The notes beneath the pieces are model-generated. The model saw only the letters and a list, made by a program, of their open reading frames with translations, searched no databases and was not told the origin of the DNA. DNA of 64,000 bases from Branchiostoma lanceolatum (taxonomy: Eukaryota; Chordata; Leptocardii; Amphioxiformes; Branchiostomatidae): positions 5,843,383 through 5,907,382 of the forward strand of contig NC_089732.1 of NCBI RefSeq assembly GCF_035083965.1, given 5' to 3'. Both the position numbers and the translations under genes were made by a program. Below, piece after piece: positions 20,863 to 33,300 of this stretch; position 1 is the first letter of the stretch; every line of letters starts with the position of its first letter.

Positions 20863-21795
20863 TTCGTCTTCATCTTGTGACTCCTCGACCCTCCCTGTCA
20901 TGATTGACTATTTTGAGGCGTACTCAGCTCTAAGGCAGGCGTGGAGAGGTCACCGTTCCGCTGTTCTATCGAAGTTTCCCGTACTCTGCTAAGTAGACTG
21001 TGTAATAGCAGACTGGCCTTTGATCTCAGCTAAAGATCCACAGCTTCAAGCGTTGCTGCCAGTTTCGAAATGCTTCAGACACGGCAGCTTTAGACATCCA
21101 AATGCAAACATTTACTGCCGGATGCAACAATATGTGATCTGTAGGTTCAGGAACTTTCTATCGAGATGATTCGTTATCGTAAGGGAAGCATTATGAGAAG
21201 GTAGGTACGGTGCAATGTGATGGGGTAACATAATGTATTTGCCAGAATCCGTTGAACCGGATTGAAATTGAACCTCAACAAATATTCTGAAACCATCTCT
21301 TGCCTTCATCATTGCAAAGATACATGTGGCAACTAAGATATATATGTGGCAACCTTTTGATAAAAGAATGGATTTCAGCGTCAATGTATAAAATCCTGCA
21401 ATTAAGGTTTTATCCAGTATGTACATATCTATGAATCAAAACCTATTATAGCTCCTGAATCTCCTACTTGCGGGATAATAAGTTTGGCTAGTACAGATCG
21501 TCGTGCACTGTACAGGTTTCCTAATCTGACTGCTCACTCTAACGTTAACGCTGTGGCTATATATATATATACCTTCTATCTTATCCTGTGTTAACACAAT
21601 CCCTCGCTGTCTGGGGTTAATGTCGGGCCGGCCGCTAGAAGCGCGATTTATAGTCAGGCTACGTTCTACAACTGGCAAATTATTAGATGCAGAGATCCAA
21701 CAACAACAATATGAAAAGAAGATTCAAGAAGAAATGAGATGACATCATAAAACGTCAGCCTTTATCGTTAACTCACTTGAGAAACATCGAAATCT
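20863..21795. other. Non-coding stretch
   Basis: No gene recognised. It includes an (AT)n run near 21558-21572. It lies downstream of the membrane-protein gene and may contain its 3' UTR; no clear poly(A) signal was seen. Confidence 0.35.
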
Positions 21796-22520
21796 TTAAG
21801 AATTGAGCCAGGAAAGTTGTCTCGCCTTGACCTTGCCAAACTTGTCTGCTTGGCCAGTCACCGTAAGGTACTTTAACCACTTAAAACGGCGATAAACTTT
21901 AAGAGCTTTTTCTACACGCCTTAAGAAGTAACAAACGGCATAATAAACCAGATACAGACTTTCGCGTCCAACCCTTATCTGAACCGGTCTATCTTCAAAC
22001 TCCTCGAGTGTCTCAACAATCAAACAGAATACATGAATATAGACTGGGCACGAATCACTGGCGATGACAATCGCGAGGGTGCTGACCCAGGTGTGAAATG
22101 TAAACATGTAAGACAGCAGAACAAGCAGCAACGGGAAAATCAATGAGGTTAACCTGTAATAACTGCGACAGAATATCCTGTTGAGCCCAGTGTTGCGTAG
22201 GGCTTATAGGTTAGATGTGTAAACTGTACCAATATATCATCTCATGAAGGTACTAGTGACACAGTATGCCGTTACTTTGTACGACTAAGCAGTCGTGTTA
22301 TCTATACTTACTGATATTTATAGGTACTGACAGGCCAATTGTTGAAAGTGTACGTCATGAATTCAGCATTTTCGACGGTAATGAGATATGAGGTTACAAA
22401 TATAAAAGTACCGGCGTTGACAGCGTTAAACACCAATTGTTTTATTGATGGGCGCGTCGAAATGAGACCTGTAATTTTGAAAAAAGGGACAATAATAGTT
22501 TTAGTTTGGCAATGCTCCAT
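21796..22520 (-). CDS. Unknown multi-pass membrane protein, two exons (188 aa)
   Basis: Exon 1 (22520-22312) starts with ATG and ends at a strong donor (ATCA then GTAAGT, phase 2). Exon 2 (22153-21796) starts after an acceptor (TTATTACAG) with a G that completes a glutamine codon and keeps the frame open to a stop. The joined protein begins MEHCQTKTIIVPFF. It has hydrophobic segments around NAGTFIFVTSYLITV (about residues 35-50), SLIFPLLLVLLSYMF (about 73-87), STLAIVIAS and VYIHVFCLIV (about 95-120), and LYLVYYAVCYFL, and then a basic amphipathic stretch (RRVEKALKVYRRFKWLKYL). I do not recognise the family. The short loops and basic segment after a hydrophobic helix recall the N-terminal half of insect-type gustatory-receptor-like proteins, but that is a guess. 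If so, further exons are missing or the gene is truncated. The gene model itself rests on phase-matched splice signals. Confidence 0.5.
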
Positions 22521-23095
22521 GTAGAACGTGAGTCTTAAGTCTTTCTTTTAAAATAAGGTAACGTGAACAAAACGGGAGCCGGTACCAACTTCCATCGACC
22601 TTTGACATGTAATTCACGTCACACTTCCGGATGGATGTGTTGGAATCAAGGTTGATCCTTCATCATAACGTTTTCTACCACCATGGATGAACTTTCACGC
22701 TAAGCGCTGCTTAACAGATGTTATTTAATACAACACCTACAGCTAGAAAATGATTTACTGAAAACATGTGGGGTTTCTCTCATAAAGACAGATAAAAATG
22801 CCTCGGTGTCACGTTATTCATTCGTCTTCTTTGCCGCCGATATCCATCACTTTCAAAACTATAGAACTGTAATCGCTCACTGACTTATCTGCCCTTGACC
22901 TAAACGTAAATTCTAACATAAAGGGGGCTGAACTGCATGGAAAACAACATCAATATGTCGACGTTCGTTGGATAAAGAAGACATATTTACGGTGCAATCT
23001 GTTCCCATTCATCATATGTTGGTGGCAATATTCCGTTTCAATGAGCAAGAGACGGGCGCCATTTGGATGCTTGATTTTTATGCAAAAAGCCATAA
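22521..23095. other. Non-coding stretch
   Basis: Presumed upstream region of the membrane-protein gene. No core promoter element, gene or repeat recognised. Confidence 0.35.
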
Positions 23096-23518
23096 GGCTG
23101 CACCAAGTAATTCTTATGGATGACGTCCGCGCGCGCATTGATTTTGGTCTGTTCCAAGAAAAAAACCCAAGAAATTCCGCTCTCTGTAACTATGACCAAA
23201 GAGTTCCTTTTTGATATAATATGTTTCTGCAGGCCTGCAAAATCAATGGGATATGGAAAGAAACAGGACAGGACAACAACTGCTGTTCAACTTCAACTGA
23301 TTTATTCAAATTATTGTTGTTTTCATGATGAATAAAAGAATTGTTAGTTGTTACACTGTGTTCTCTCATTCAATTTGTGTCCTAACATGTGTCGTCGACT
23401 ATTATATTTCAAATCTAGGCATCTTGTTTTTTTCGGCCCTCCTTGCTTTTTTTCGCGCTCTCGCATTAGATTTAGGGTCTCCAAAGGACGTCATCCATAA
23501 AAATTACTTGGTGTAGCC
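23096..23518. mobile_element. Harbinger-like MITE (423 bp)
   Basis: Inverted ends GGCTGCACCAAGTAATT and AATTACTTGGTGTAGCC, extended by TTATGGATGACGTCC / GGACGTCATCCATAA. TAA occurs directly outside both ends (23093-23095 and 23519-23521). A GGC start with a 3-bp TAA duplication is typical of PIF/Harbinger elements. It encodes no protein. Confidence 0.75.
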
Positions 23519-24937
23519 TAAATTCGAGAAAACTTTGGCTTTTGATAGATTTCTCGAGAATGATCGTGTATTCCAATGTATGTCAGTATATTTTTATATA
23601 TGTAATTATACATACTGTTGCCTTCGTCAAGAAGGTAATATCTTCAAGTAGTGTTTGTTGTAATAACTTTAACATTAACAGCTTTATTGCAGGTTCATGC
23701 CCAATGGCTAATTGCAGACAAACAAGTACATGGGGATACGAGAATATCGAAATAGTTATTTAGTCTACTGCGAAAGTTCTATTTTAACTATGGTTGACTA
23801 TGGTTGAGTTTGACTTCGTTTTTGAAATTAGTAGCAGTCAGCAAAACAAAGAACAAGCTCGATTATGGGCCTCCTAGCGATCTACTTTTACCGGTACTGC
23901 AGTGGAACTTCCGGTTTTGGTAATTTGTGTTGTTTCAAAACGTTCGGAAACTCATACCACCCTCTTCAATTCCACCTTTTCCGGCCTTTAAAGTCTATCA
24001 ATTTCCAATTTATCATGGCGAACGTTATCGACAAAAACGCATTTGCAGCACACATTACATTGGTGTGTAACCGCAAGGTGGCGTGCGTAATATGTTGGGT
24101 TGAAATGTTTTGGCTGACTGTAACACTTATAAAGAGTTTAGCTCAAGCTCACTATTTAATTATAAGTCCTGCTGAGCCTGACAATTGTCAGTTTGCACAT
24201 GCTTGTTCTGTATGCTAGCCCTGATAATTGTTGGGTTGAGGGTAATTCTGGAATGTGTATGTTGCACTCATGCTGTTATTGTAAAGCAAAGTAACTAGAT
24301 GAGCAATATCAAACTAGTACCCTTTGTTTAAAAAATGTCTGGGCACTTCAGCAGTGGGGGTATATTTTTGCTCTGGAAGTCCAGCAGGACAAGCGTTAGC
24401 AGACGTCCCTGAACTGAATTCCGTACAAACAAGCATAAAACACTGAGACTGAGTCCAACCCTGAGATTGAACTCTAGTATTCTATCTCAGGAAGTAGAAA
24501 CAACTGTTAAGATAAAACTCTAAGATGCCGTGTTAATCACAAAAGGCACTTTAAGAACCAGGTTCGACTCAACGAACCAATTACCGGGTCCAATCTCTCG
24601 TGGCGCTCTAATCCGTATTAGCGGCGCATTAACAGTGGAGTCACGTTTAGCACTACGAGGGGTGTGTCTTAATAAGTCTTACTACATCCCTCTGCGGGCC
24701 CTGCCAACTTTCCGTTGATAGATCTGTGGTCCCCCTAACGGTCTACAGGAACACGAGGTAGGTGAAGGTCCAAACGGATCAATTATATCAATCAACGTTT
24801 TGAATGTAGAAACATTGTTGTTTCCTTCACCAAGAAGGTCATGTTTTCGGTAGCGTGGCTGGCAAGGTGTCTTTGTGGTTGAAAACTATGAATAGATTGT
24901 TATGAAATTTGGTATGTGGTTAGGTCTTGCCTGAGCA
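23519..24937. other. Non-coding stretch with dispersed repeat fragments
   Basis: The phrases CTTCGTCAAGAAGGTAATAT (23627) and CTTCACCAAGAAGGTCATGT (24826) are related and belong to a dispersed repeat. TACTGCAGTGGAACTTCC (23895) is related to TACTGCGGCAGAACTTCC (25541). No gene is supported. Confidence 0.45.
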
Positions 24938-25500
24938 ACCAACCAACCAACCACGCAAGCAAGCAAGCAAACAAGCAAGCAAGCATGGAAGCAAGCAAGC
25001 AAGCAACCAATCAACCAACCAACTAACTAACCAACCAACCAACCAACCAACCAACCAACCAACCAACCAACCAACCAACCACGCAAGCAAGCAGGCAAGC
25101 ATAGAAGCAAGCAAGCAAAAAAGCAATCAAACAATCAACCAACCAACCAACTAACTAACTAACTAACTAACCAACCAACCAACCAACCAACCAACCAACC
25201 AACCAACCAACCACGCAAGCAAGCGAGCAGGCAAGCATGGAAGCAAGCAAGCAAGCAACTAATCAACCAACCAACCAACTAACTAACTAACCAACCAACC
25301 AACCAACCACGCAAGCAAGCAAGCAAGCATGGAAGCAAGCAATCAAGCAAGCAAGCAACCAATAAACCAAACATCCAACCACGCAAACAAGCAACCACGC
25401 AAACAAGCAAGCAAGCAAGCATGGAAGCAAGCAAACAATAAACCAACAAACTAACTAACTAACCAACCAACCAACCGACCAACCAACCAACCAACCAACA
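24938..25500 (+). repeat. Compound tetranucleotide repeat (AACC)n / (AAGC)n
   Basis: About 560 bp alternate between CCAA/CTAA-type and GCAA-type tetranucleotide blocks, several times over. Because 4 and 3 are coprime, long stop-free frames appear on both strands (for example apparent NQPT or LVGW repeats); these are not genes. It directly follows the dispersed repeat at about 24813-24935. Confidence 0.95.
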
Positions 25501-26884
25501 AAATGAATGATTAGATTTTGACTCGCTAGTGACATTCCATGGTACTGCGGCAGAACTTCCAACATTTGCAACTCGTGTTCCAAACATGCTATGGTCGCGA
25601 AATTTGTTTTACATTGTTTAGGAAAGCAATGGATTTGATATCCCATTGAGATGCTATAGATGCGCCCTTTCCCGCCATACTATTATCTAAAAACGAAATG
25701 AAATTCTTGTTTCTATGAAGATTTGTCGACCTTCAATGCAAAATCTACAACAGGCATGGTACATTACATCTTTATGGAGTAAATCTCCACACTTGCCGAA
25801 GTTTTGGCGCGGTCGTACGATTTTGATGTCGCAGAGCAGGCTGGGGCAAAACCAAACGCCGACAAGGATCTAAGACAGCCTTTGTCGTAACAAGATATTA
25901 CAGAAATGCTCGCTGGGATTTAATTTCGGGGTAGAGACAAAATGGAGCGTTCGCGGTTGGTTTGAATTCGCGTTTGCAACAATAGTAGCGCTACCTTCAC
26001 ACAATGGAACATAAAAACCACCGTGAACATTTCTGCATTTACAGTATGCTGGACGGCCGATTGACCATTAATCTTTAAACCTTTAACCAGTAAAGGCAAG
26101 CTGTGGTTTCCATAACTTATAGGTAATATGTTATATTTTCACTTGGTTGATCTAATTTCACATCTAATCCGTTTCTAATTGTGTGTACCCTATTTGTCAG
26201 GGCGAATATGCAAATGACCTCGGATAATGATATAGATCTCAATTAACTGGCGATTCCCAAGTAATGAATCAGATTGCTCATACGATGTGGATAATGCTTC
26301 GGGGATGTAAAGCAGAATTAATTCCAGCCCCCGGTATGTGTATGGTGAGCGTCGATCATAATCCTGGCATTGTACAAAGGAGTTAGAGTCGCGTTTGGGA
26401 GGAGGGCTGGGAGAGCTGTTGTTCTGTTTAGCTCGCAGCGACGCTCCCTGGTGAGCCACACACTCATCTTTCACGCGGCTGAGAGGAGGGAGATGAAATA
26501 ATTACCACAGCCTGACTGTGTTCTTGGGACGGCAAGTACTTGTCGCGTCTCCGATATCGCCACTGGGCAGCAACAACCTTGAATGCGGGGAAAGAATACC
26601 ACTGTACCTGACTTGATTGGTAAGTCTTGTGTTCTATAGTTTGACACGTGTGTTGATGAAAATGTATGTAAGATAATCACTTGGCGAAAAGGTACTTATG
26701 TTAAGCTCGACAGCTCGACAGCATGACAGAAGCGGCGGATTGCTCATTTCATGACAAAGACCGGAGTTCGACAGTCGAAAATTTAGGCGAGCCCATCATT
26801 TTCTGTAGGAAATTACAGACTGTTCATTCTAGCCAAAAAGTGCTACAGAACGGTACTTATTTTCAATTGGGAAAATTGGGTGGA
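25501..26884. other. Non-coding stretch with a dispersed repeat and a GC-richer segment
   Basis: The segment 25797-25915 is homologous to 29231-29580 without the MITE there (shared CGCCGACAAGGATCTA). The segment 26390-26619 is GC-richer and ends at a good plus-strand donor (GATTG then GTAAGT), so it could be a noncoding first exon; no coding frame or partner exon is seen. Confidence 0.4.
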
Positions 26885-27040
26885 AATATCATTCAAAGCG
26901 TACAAGTATGACCCAAAAGACAACAAAACAAACAAAGCTTATAAAATTTTTTTTTTTGTCGATGAAATTCGTTGAGTGATCAATTCGATCGGCTGCAGCG
27001 ACGCCCGCCAGCTTGCCGCGGGTCCAGTGAGAGGGAGGCT
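26885..27040. mobile_element. MITE family A, copy A2 (half element)
   Basis: It has the right-end repeat GCGGGTCCAGTGAGAGGG and the adjoining internal sequence (GTACAAGTATGACC, GTTGAGTGATCAATTCGATC) of family A. The left terminal repeat is absent, so this is a truncated copy. Confidence 0.7.
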
Positions 27041-28728
27041 TAAGGAACGCTAACGTTTTCCGCGCAGACTCACCTCATGTAATTCCTTTGCCTTTGCATA
27101 ATCAAATTACGTACTGTTTTCCTCCAACCTTTCCCATCCCTTGACTTCAACAGGTTCTTCATTTACTCTTCCCATCTTCCCCCAAACGTCTGCTCATGCT
27201 TTGACCCCTCCAATGACTAATGCACGAACTCTACAACCTGATGAACACCCGTTCCCAAGATTTATCTCCACTTTGGGTCTCCTTCCATGACCAGGGTGAA
27301 TTCGAATCCTCTGATAGCTATAAATATTTACGAAAGGTCCCTTGCCTAAAGCCCTTTTCCCGCACCTCTGCCGAATCTGATAAGAGAAGAATTCATAAGG
27401 TGGGGTTCTTCTCCCAAGAGCCCTCCCGGCTGTTGCACGGCTCTCTCCCTGCCCTTTTCGAGGTGTCCAGGGGTGCGTTTCTCGTGTTTCAAATTCCCAA
27501 GGCTCCAGAAGACATTGATTTGTTTGTGTACGCTCGCCATCCTGCTCACATATATCGCACCAGTCCCTGTTCATGTGGCGAGTGGAGAAGTACTACAGTC
27601 AATCTATTTGTCCTCAATTCTGGGACATTTTTTCTGTCTTAGGGAAGAGGTTATCCATGCCGTCTACATACAAAACTTATCTTACACCAGTTGCATTTGT
27701 CACCAGGAGCGATATAGATATCTATATCTATATATAGATATAGATAACTAATATCTATAAGTCAAGGGGCTTTAACTTAAGTCTACTGCATTGTGGTAAT
27801 CTGAGATCAGATTATAACTTGACTGCGTATACAATTTGTTTGTTTTTACAGCAAGCACACATTCTTATTCTTTTAGACGTTGCAAACAAGCGTTCTACAA
27901 AAACATAGATTTTAGTTTTAAAGATATGTTTAACTTCTACGCTTTCCCTTTTCACGTGACCTTTCACTTTAACGTAAACGTAATTTGTCCATATATTTCT
28001 GTAACTGTACATGTACCTTTTCCTACGACGTGTAGCAATTCGACATGATGTAACTCTCAGGAAGGTGCGATTTGAAAGTGATTACCTCATCGGTAAGGTT
28101 TTCCTGGGTGATGCAACTTCTGCTGAAGCGGCACTCTCACGGCTCAACGCTTTATTGCTTCCCTAAGCTATAGCCATTTTCTCCCCACCACAGTAACGCT
28201 GAGCTGCCCGCACTGCTGTACAGATTATATTACTGTGGGCATTCAGCGGCAGGTTTAACAGTGTATACACTAGTGAGTTGACGCGCCTTGTAAATTTCTG
28301 CTGAAAGACAACTCCCCGAACTCGCTGGCCGCGTCCTTGATTGCTTTTTCCTTAACGCCCCTCTTGGGCGACGTTCTGCCGTGAAGGTATTTCCTGGGTA
28401 ATATCCATCCTGGTTGTGCGGAACGTCATAAAACCTTGGATTTACCGCGCCGAGGATGAACTCATCGGCCGTGATTTGTATCCACTTCCCGACTGGAACC
28501 AGGAATCAGAAAAACATTACAGATCTTTGCCTCTGAAGATGGCGCGTGCGACATCCTAATAACGACCCTATGCAATATCTTACGGCAGGGGCTTACCATG
28601 CACCAACAACAGCCTCCATAGCAGGCTCCATGAGGCGCGGCCATAAGACACGGAGTTTCTAATATGTCATACAAAAAGCATATTAGAAAACCAAAATAAA
28701 GCCTTGCGCAAACTCGGAAAGCCTGCTA
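27041..28728. other. Non-coding stretch
   Basis: Overlapping frames on both strands at 27194-27642 show no recognised domain. A perfect-looking ATAGAT/ATCTAT palindromic microsatellite lies at about 27713-27747. Nothing else is identified. Confidence 0.4.
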
Positions 28729-28931
28729 ATGCTTGGGTCACATTTCCAATCCGGTGCCCGGCCGGGCAGTGTTTGGGAATGTAAAGTATGATATAAAAGA
28801 CAACGAAAAGAACAAAACCTACCAAAAATTATTTAAGGGCATAGCTTGTGCACCTTTATTGATATACACTTTGATTTTTCGTTTCCACAAACATTCCGGC
28901 CGAGCCCTGGCCGGGAAATGTGACCCTAGCA
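28729..28931. mobile_element. MITE family B, copy B1
   Basis: Ends read ATGCTTGGGTCACATTTCC and GGGAAATGTGACCCTAGCA, with CCGGCCGGGC-rich subterminal sequence. TA flanks both sides. The family has two more copies, at 29327-29535 and 53387-53596. About 200 bp with an AT-rich centre and no ORF. Confidence 0.85.
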
Positions 28932-29326
28932 TAAGGAGGCTACACAAACAGGTGTAAGTTTCTATTATTACATATATAAATGCAGGGCTTGGGCGTGATG
29001 ATAGCCTCTAGTACAGGCGTCGTCTGGTTTCTGACAGCCTACAGCCTAGCTGTGCCCATTTGGTGACTTGAACAAATAGAGGGATACAAAATTATCCCTA
29101 TAGACATGCACAAGGGGCTGTTACAAAACTGATATACAAGAGCAAAACTGGTATACAATCAGAAAACAGCACGTTTCAAGTCCCAAAAGTCCATGGCTAA
29201 GCCTAATAGACGAAGCCTGCTGTACAGGCCTTTGGAGCGGTCATATTCGCCGGAGGCCGTCGAACGATTTTATGTTGTAGAATGTTCAAGCAGGCTGTGA
29301 CAGAACCAATCGCCGACAAGGATCTA
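28932..29326. other. Non-coding stretch between MITEs
   Basis: 29231-29326 is the left part of a dispersed repeat whose uninterrupted homologue is 25797-25915. The rest is unassigned. Confidence 0.5.
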
Positions 29327-29535
29327 CTGCTACGGCCACATTTCCAAACCGGAGCCCGGCCGGGCTGTTTGCGGAAAGGAAAAATCTAAAGTGCAAATCA
29401 ATGAATATATACAAATTATGCTCATACCTCTTTTTTTTTAAATTAAGTTTTGTGTGTTTTGTTGTATCTTAAATCATACTTTTCACTCCCGCAAACTGCC
29501 CGGCCCGGCCCTTGTTTGGAAATATGACCCTAGCA
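29327..29535. mobile_element. MITE family B, copy B2, with empty-site homologue in window
   Basis: Ends CTGCTACGGCCACATTTCC and GGAAATATGACCCTAGCA. The host repeat reads GACAAGGATC-TA-[element]-TA-AGGCAGGC here and GACAAGGATC-TA-AGACAGCC at 25861-25880, so a single TA was duplicated on insertion. Confidence 0.88.
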
Positions 29536-29647
29536 TAAGGCAGGCTTTCCGTAACAAGACAGTTGGATATTGTACGACACATGCACGGCTATCCCAGGAA
29601 TGCCCTCTCTAGTTTGCGATCGTACGACGAATGTGACCGGGCCCTAA

Positions 29648-29950
29648 AGCCCCCCTCTCACTGGACCCGCGGCACGCTGGCGGCGTCGCTTGGTCTTAAA
29701 CTGGATTTGTGTTACCCTTGACTTTATGATTGATGATGATGATGATTTTATTCCGTAAGAAACTCGCGGGTTATGTTGCAAGATAATGCGAATTCAAAAC
29801 GTATAACCAAAGAGACAACAAGACACACAAAGCTGAAACAGATTCGTTTTTTGTCGACGACATTCGTTGAGTGCTTTGTCAATTCGATCATCCCAGCTAC
29901 TACATCCCAGCGACGCCACAAGCGTGCCGCGGGTCCAGTGAGAGGGGTTT
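29648..29950. mobile_element. MITE family A, copy A3
   Basis: Left end CCCCCCTCTCACTGGACCCG, right end GCGGGTCCAGTGAGAGGGG. The internal family A sequence lies in the opposite orientation to A1 and A5 (GACAACAAGACACACAAAGC, GTGCTTTGTCAATTCGATC), and there is a short GATGAT run near 29730. Confidence 0.85.
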
Positions 29951-30305
29951 GTCCGATGTGCACGTGATTTATCGGGTGGTGTGGGAGTGTGAAGCCGGTA
30001 TGTGACGCCGAAGGGTGGTTATATGAGCTGACCATTTCAGATGCATATATGCACCATGTAATCTCTCACCTGAAGTGAGAAGTACAGTCAATCCGTCTGT
30101 ATATCTAGATCTGTCCTCCATTCCGGGACATGCATGCGCGACGTGTTCACGTGGCATCGCGCGTCCATTATTGAATGAAAGACCTTTATTGTGCATTCAT
30201 GCCCCGAGGGGCTAGGTACAGGTCGTCTAACTTAACACATGGAACATACAATGATACAACAATACAAGCTGTAAACATATAGTGTAGACAAAACGTGTTA
30301 TTAAA

Positions 30306-33300
30306 CTAAGCTAGTCCAGTAGAGTCGACTTCTTCTCGCTTCTTTGTACATGTGTAAATATATGAGCAGACAATATTTCTAATACAAGGATTATCCAGGC
30401 GTAATAAATATATGAATTTGTCTGTTGCATTAAGATATTCGAAAAATGGGAATTTTTCTTTAATAAGGTTAAAAAATACACTTCTTTCGCTATCGTATAA
30501 TTTACAGTCTAGGACGAAGTGTTGCTCATCTTCTACTCGATTTAAATTACAATGTTGACAAAGTCTATGTTGTAGAGGCGTGCGGTTGTGCCTTCCTGTT
30601 TCGACATGTAATCTGTGACAGCTAACCCGGAGTTTAGTAGTAGCCACTCTGTGTTTGATGTTGCTAATGGATAAATACTCTTCTTCTTTATACAATGACT
30701 TAAACAGACGGTAAGTTCGGAGTTTGTTGCTGTAAGATTTATCCCTGTTATCGTTGTGAATTTCGGCTGAGAATGTTTGAATATAGATGTCTTTTAATCG
30801 TTGACTAATGGAGTTAATGATATGTGAGAAATTTGTTGCTAAGGACACTTGTGGGCTCCAAACAAAGGCATAACCGCATTCCTCTAGCATGTTACGGACA
30901 CCGGACGCCCAGCATTTTTTGCCATTGGCTTCTAATTGAAGTTGGCATAACAGGGCGTCGGCTTGTAAACTGTCAGCTGGTACGTTGTGGCGCATCCTAA
31001 GAAAGCATTTAATGGCGTTTAGGGAGGCCTCTAGGTGAAGGGGGTACCTCCCTAGTTCTGCCCGTACTGCAAGGTTGCAAGCTGTTCTTGGAAGATTAAG
31101 TGCGTATTTGCAAAATTTTAAGTGTACGGATTCAATAGGACAAAACTTTGGGGTTTTGAAGGACCCCCATATCTCAGACCCATATAGTAGAACGGGTTTA
31201 ACACATGTGTCGAAAAGTTTGTTTTTGACTGTTAGTGAGGCGTCAGCGTTGTCTAGTGATTGTCTGATACTGAACAAAGATTTTAGTCCTTTGCTGGATA
31301 ATTGTTTGTTATTGGCCTTGAACGTACCAGCCGCGCTTACAACTATACCTAAGTAACAGTAAGACAATACAATTTCTATGACATTATCATTGAACATAAA
31401 GATACAATTTTTTGGTAAACGACCTCCTTTAGTGAAGACTATTACTTTGGTCTTTTTTAAATTCACCTTCAAATTCCAGTATAAACAATATTTTTCTAAT
31501 CTAACCAGACACGATTGCAAGCCTTGTTGGGACTCGGAAAATAATACTAAATCATCCGCGTACAGAAGACATGGAACTTTCATGTTGTGAAGTACAGGAG
31601 AGTTGCAACAAGCATGATCAAATTCATTTGTTATGTCGCTGATAAATAAATTAAACAAGGTTGGAGACAGATTACAGCCTTGACGAACCCCGCAGTTAGT
31701 TAAAAACGTGTCAGTGAGACCGCGATCGGTTTTAATGCAATTTGTGGTTTTTGAATACATGTTTTTTATGGTCGTTAAGAACTTTCCTCCTATTCCAAGG
31801 TTGTTTAATTTGAACAGTAGACCAGCTCGCCAAACGGAATCGAAAGCTTTGCTGAAATCTACAAAGCATGCATAAATTCGAGCATTTTTACTGAGGTATT
31901 TGCTGACTAAAGTCGTCAAAACAAATAAATTATCAGATGTCCTATATTTCTTTCTAAAACCGGCCTGTTGAGGTTTGAAAAGGCTGTTCTGTTCCGCATA
32001 ATTCACAAGACGGTTGTTCAAAATAGAGGTGAATAATTTCCCCAAACAACTAATAATAGATATTCCCCGGTAATTGTCAGGGAGTGATGTGTCGCCAGAT
32101 TTATGTATGGGAACAATATGACTGAGAGACCATTCGTCGGGGAAGTAACCGTTTTGTAAGCATGAGTTGAATAAGTGGAGTAATGGTTTCTGTAGGACTG
32201 GTTTACCGCATTTGAACATTTCGTTTGTTATCATGTCACTGCTACTGGATTTGTTATTTTTTAGGTTTGAAATGGCTGTGTCTAGTTCCTCAGCTGTTAT
32301 CGAAGAGTCTAGTGTCGAGTTTTCTTCAGGTGTAAGGGGGGATGCGGGGTGTGATTGGACGTGTGGAAGTACAGTTTCAGAACCGTTAATAGCATCAGTT
32401 GATGATTTGTCTACTGTACTAAAATGTCGCAACCATTCCTCATTTGATATTTGACAACTATGTTCCGATTTGTCAGGTTTAAGCTTCTTAACTAAGTTCC
32501 AAAAGGCACTGGGGTCTTTTTCCCTGAGAGAAGAAAGTTTGTCCATGATATGTTGATGGAATTCCCTCTTTTTCTTTTTTAAAAGTTTTCTGTACTCTTT
32601 CTTTCTTTTAAAGAATGCCCCTCGTACATTCGGATTCGACGGGTTTTTCTCAAGTAGAGAAGCTAAGTTTTTTAGTTCTCTTTTCGTTTCTGTACAGGTT
32701 TTATCGTACCATTTCTTATTTCGAGCTTTTTGTTGGCGCTTTTTGTTAATTCTTACACCTAATGAAGTAAACCCGACGTCCCTAAGTATTGAGCTAAAGT
32801 CAGAAACATAGTTTTCAATTTCATTATTTGTGTTTTCACTTTCTTTTACACAGAGAGAGCGTAGTCTGTCCTTTATATGAGGTTGGCTGAGGGATTGGAG
32901 AAATTTCTGAGCTGAATTTTCATTCCAGTGAAATCGTTTTGGAAGCGACTTTGTTTTTCTATTTAACCCTTTGTTTTTTTGGATAAATGGTTTTGTACGA
33001 ATCACTACCGATAACATGTTGTGATCGGAAAATATAGTTAATGGGTTAACGCGAAATAGAGAAATATGTTGAAATAATGACTGACTAGCAATTACATAAT
33101 CTACAGTACTACTACCATTCGGCTGGTGACAAGTAAAATTGCCTTTTAAATCACCAACTACTCTTCCGTTGAGAATCCTTATATTTGCTTGAATACACAA
33201 GTCAGCAAGAAATCTACCGAACCTGTTTGGAGGGGATTTGTCCATATATTGTCTATCCTGATTGAAATTTGGGGAATTGTTTGGTTGGTTTTCATTGAAT

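Noticed and set aside
24920..25154. NQPT/LVGW-repeat ORFs
   Set aside because: Stop-free frames of a tetranucleotide simple repeat.
27194..27642. ORFs of 126 and 140 codons on opposite strands
   Set aside because: No domain, no splice support, chance length.
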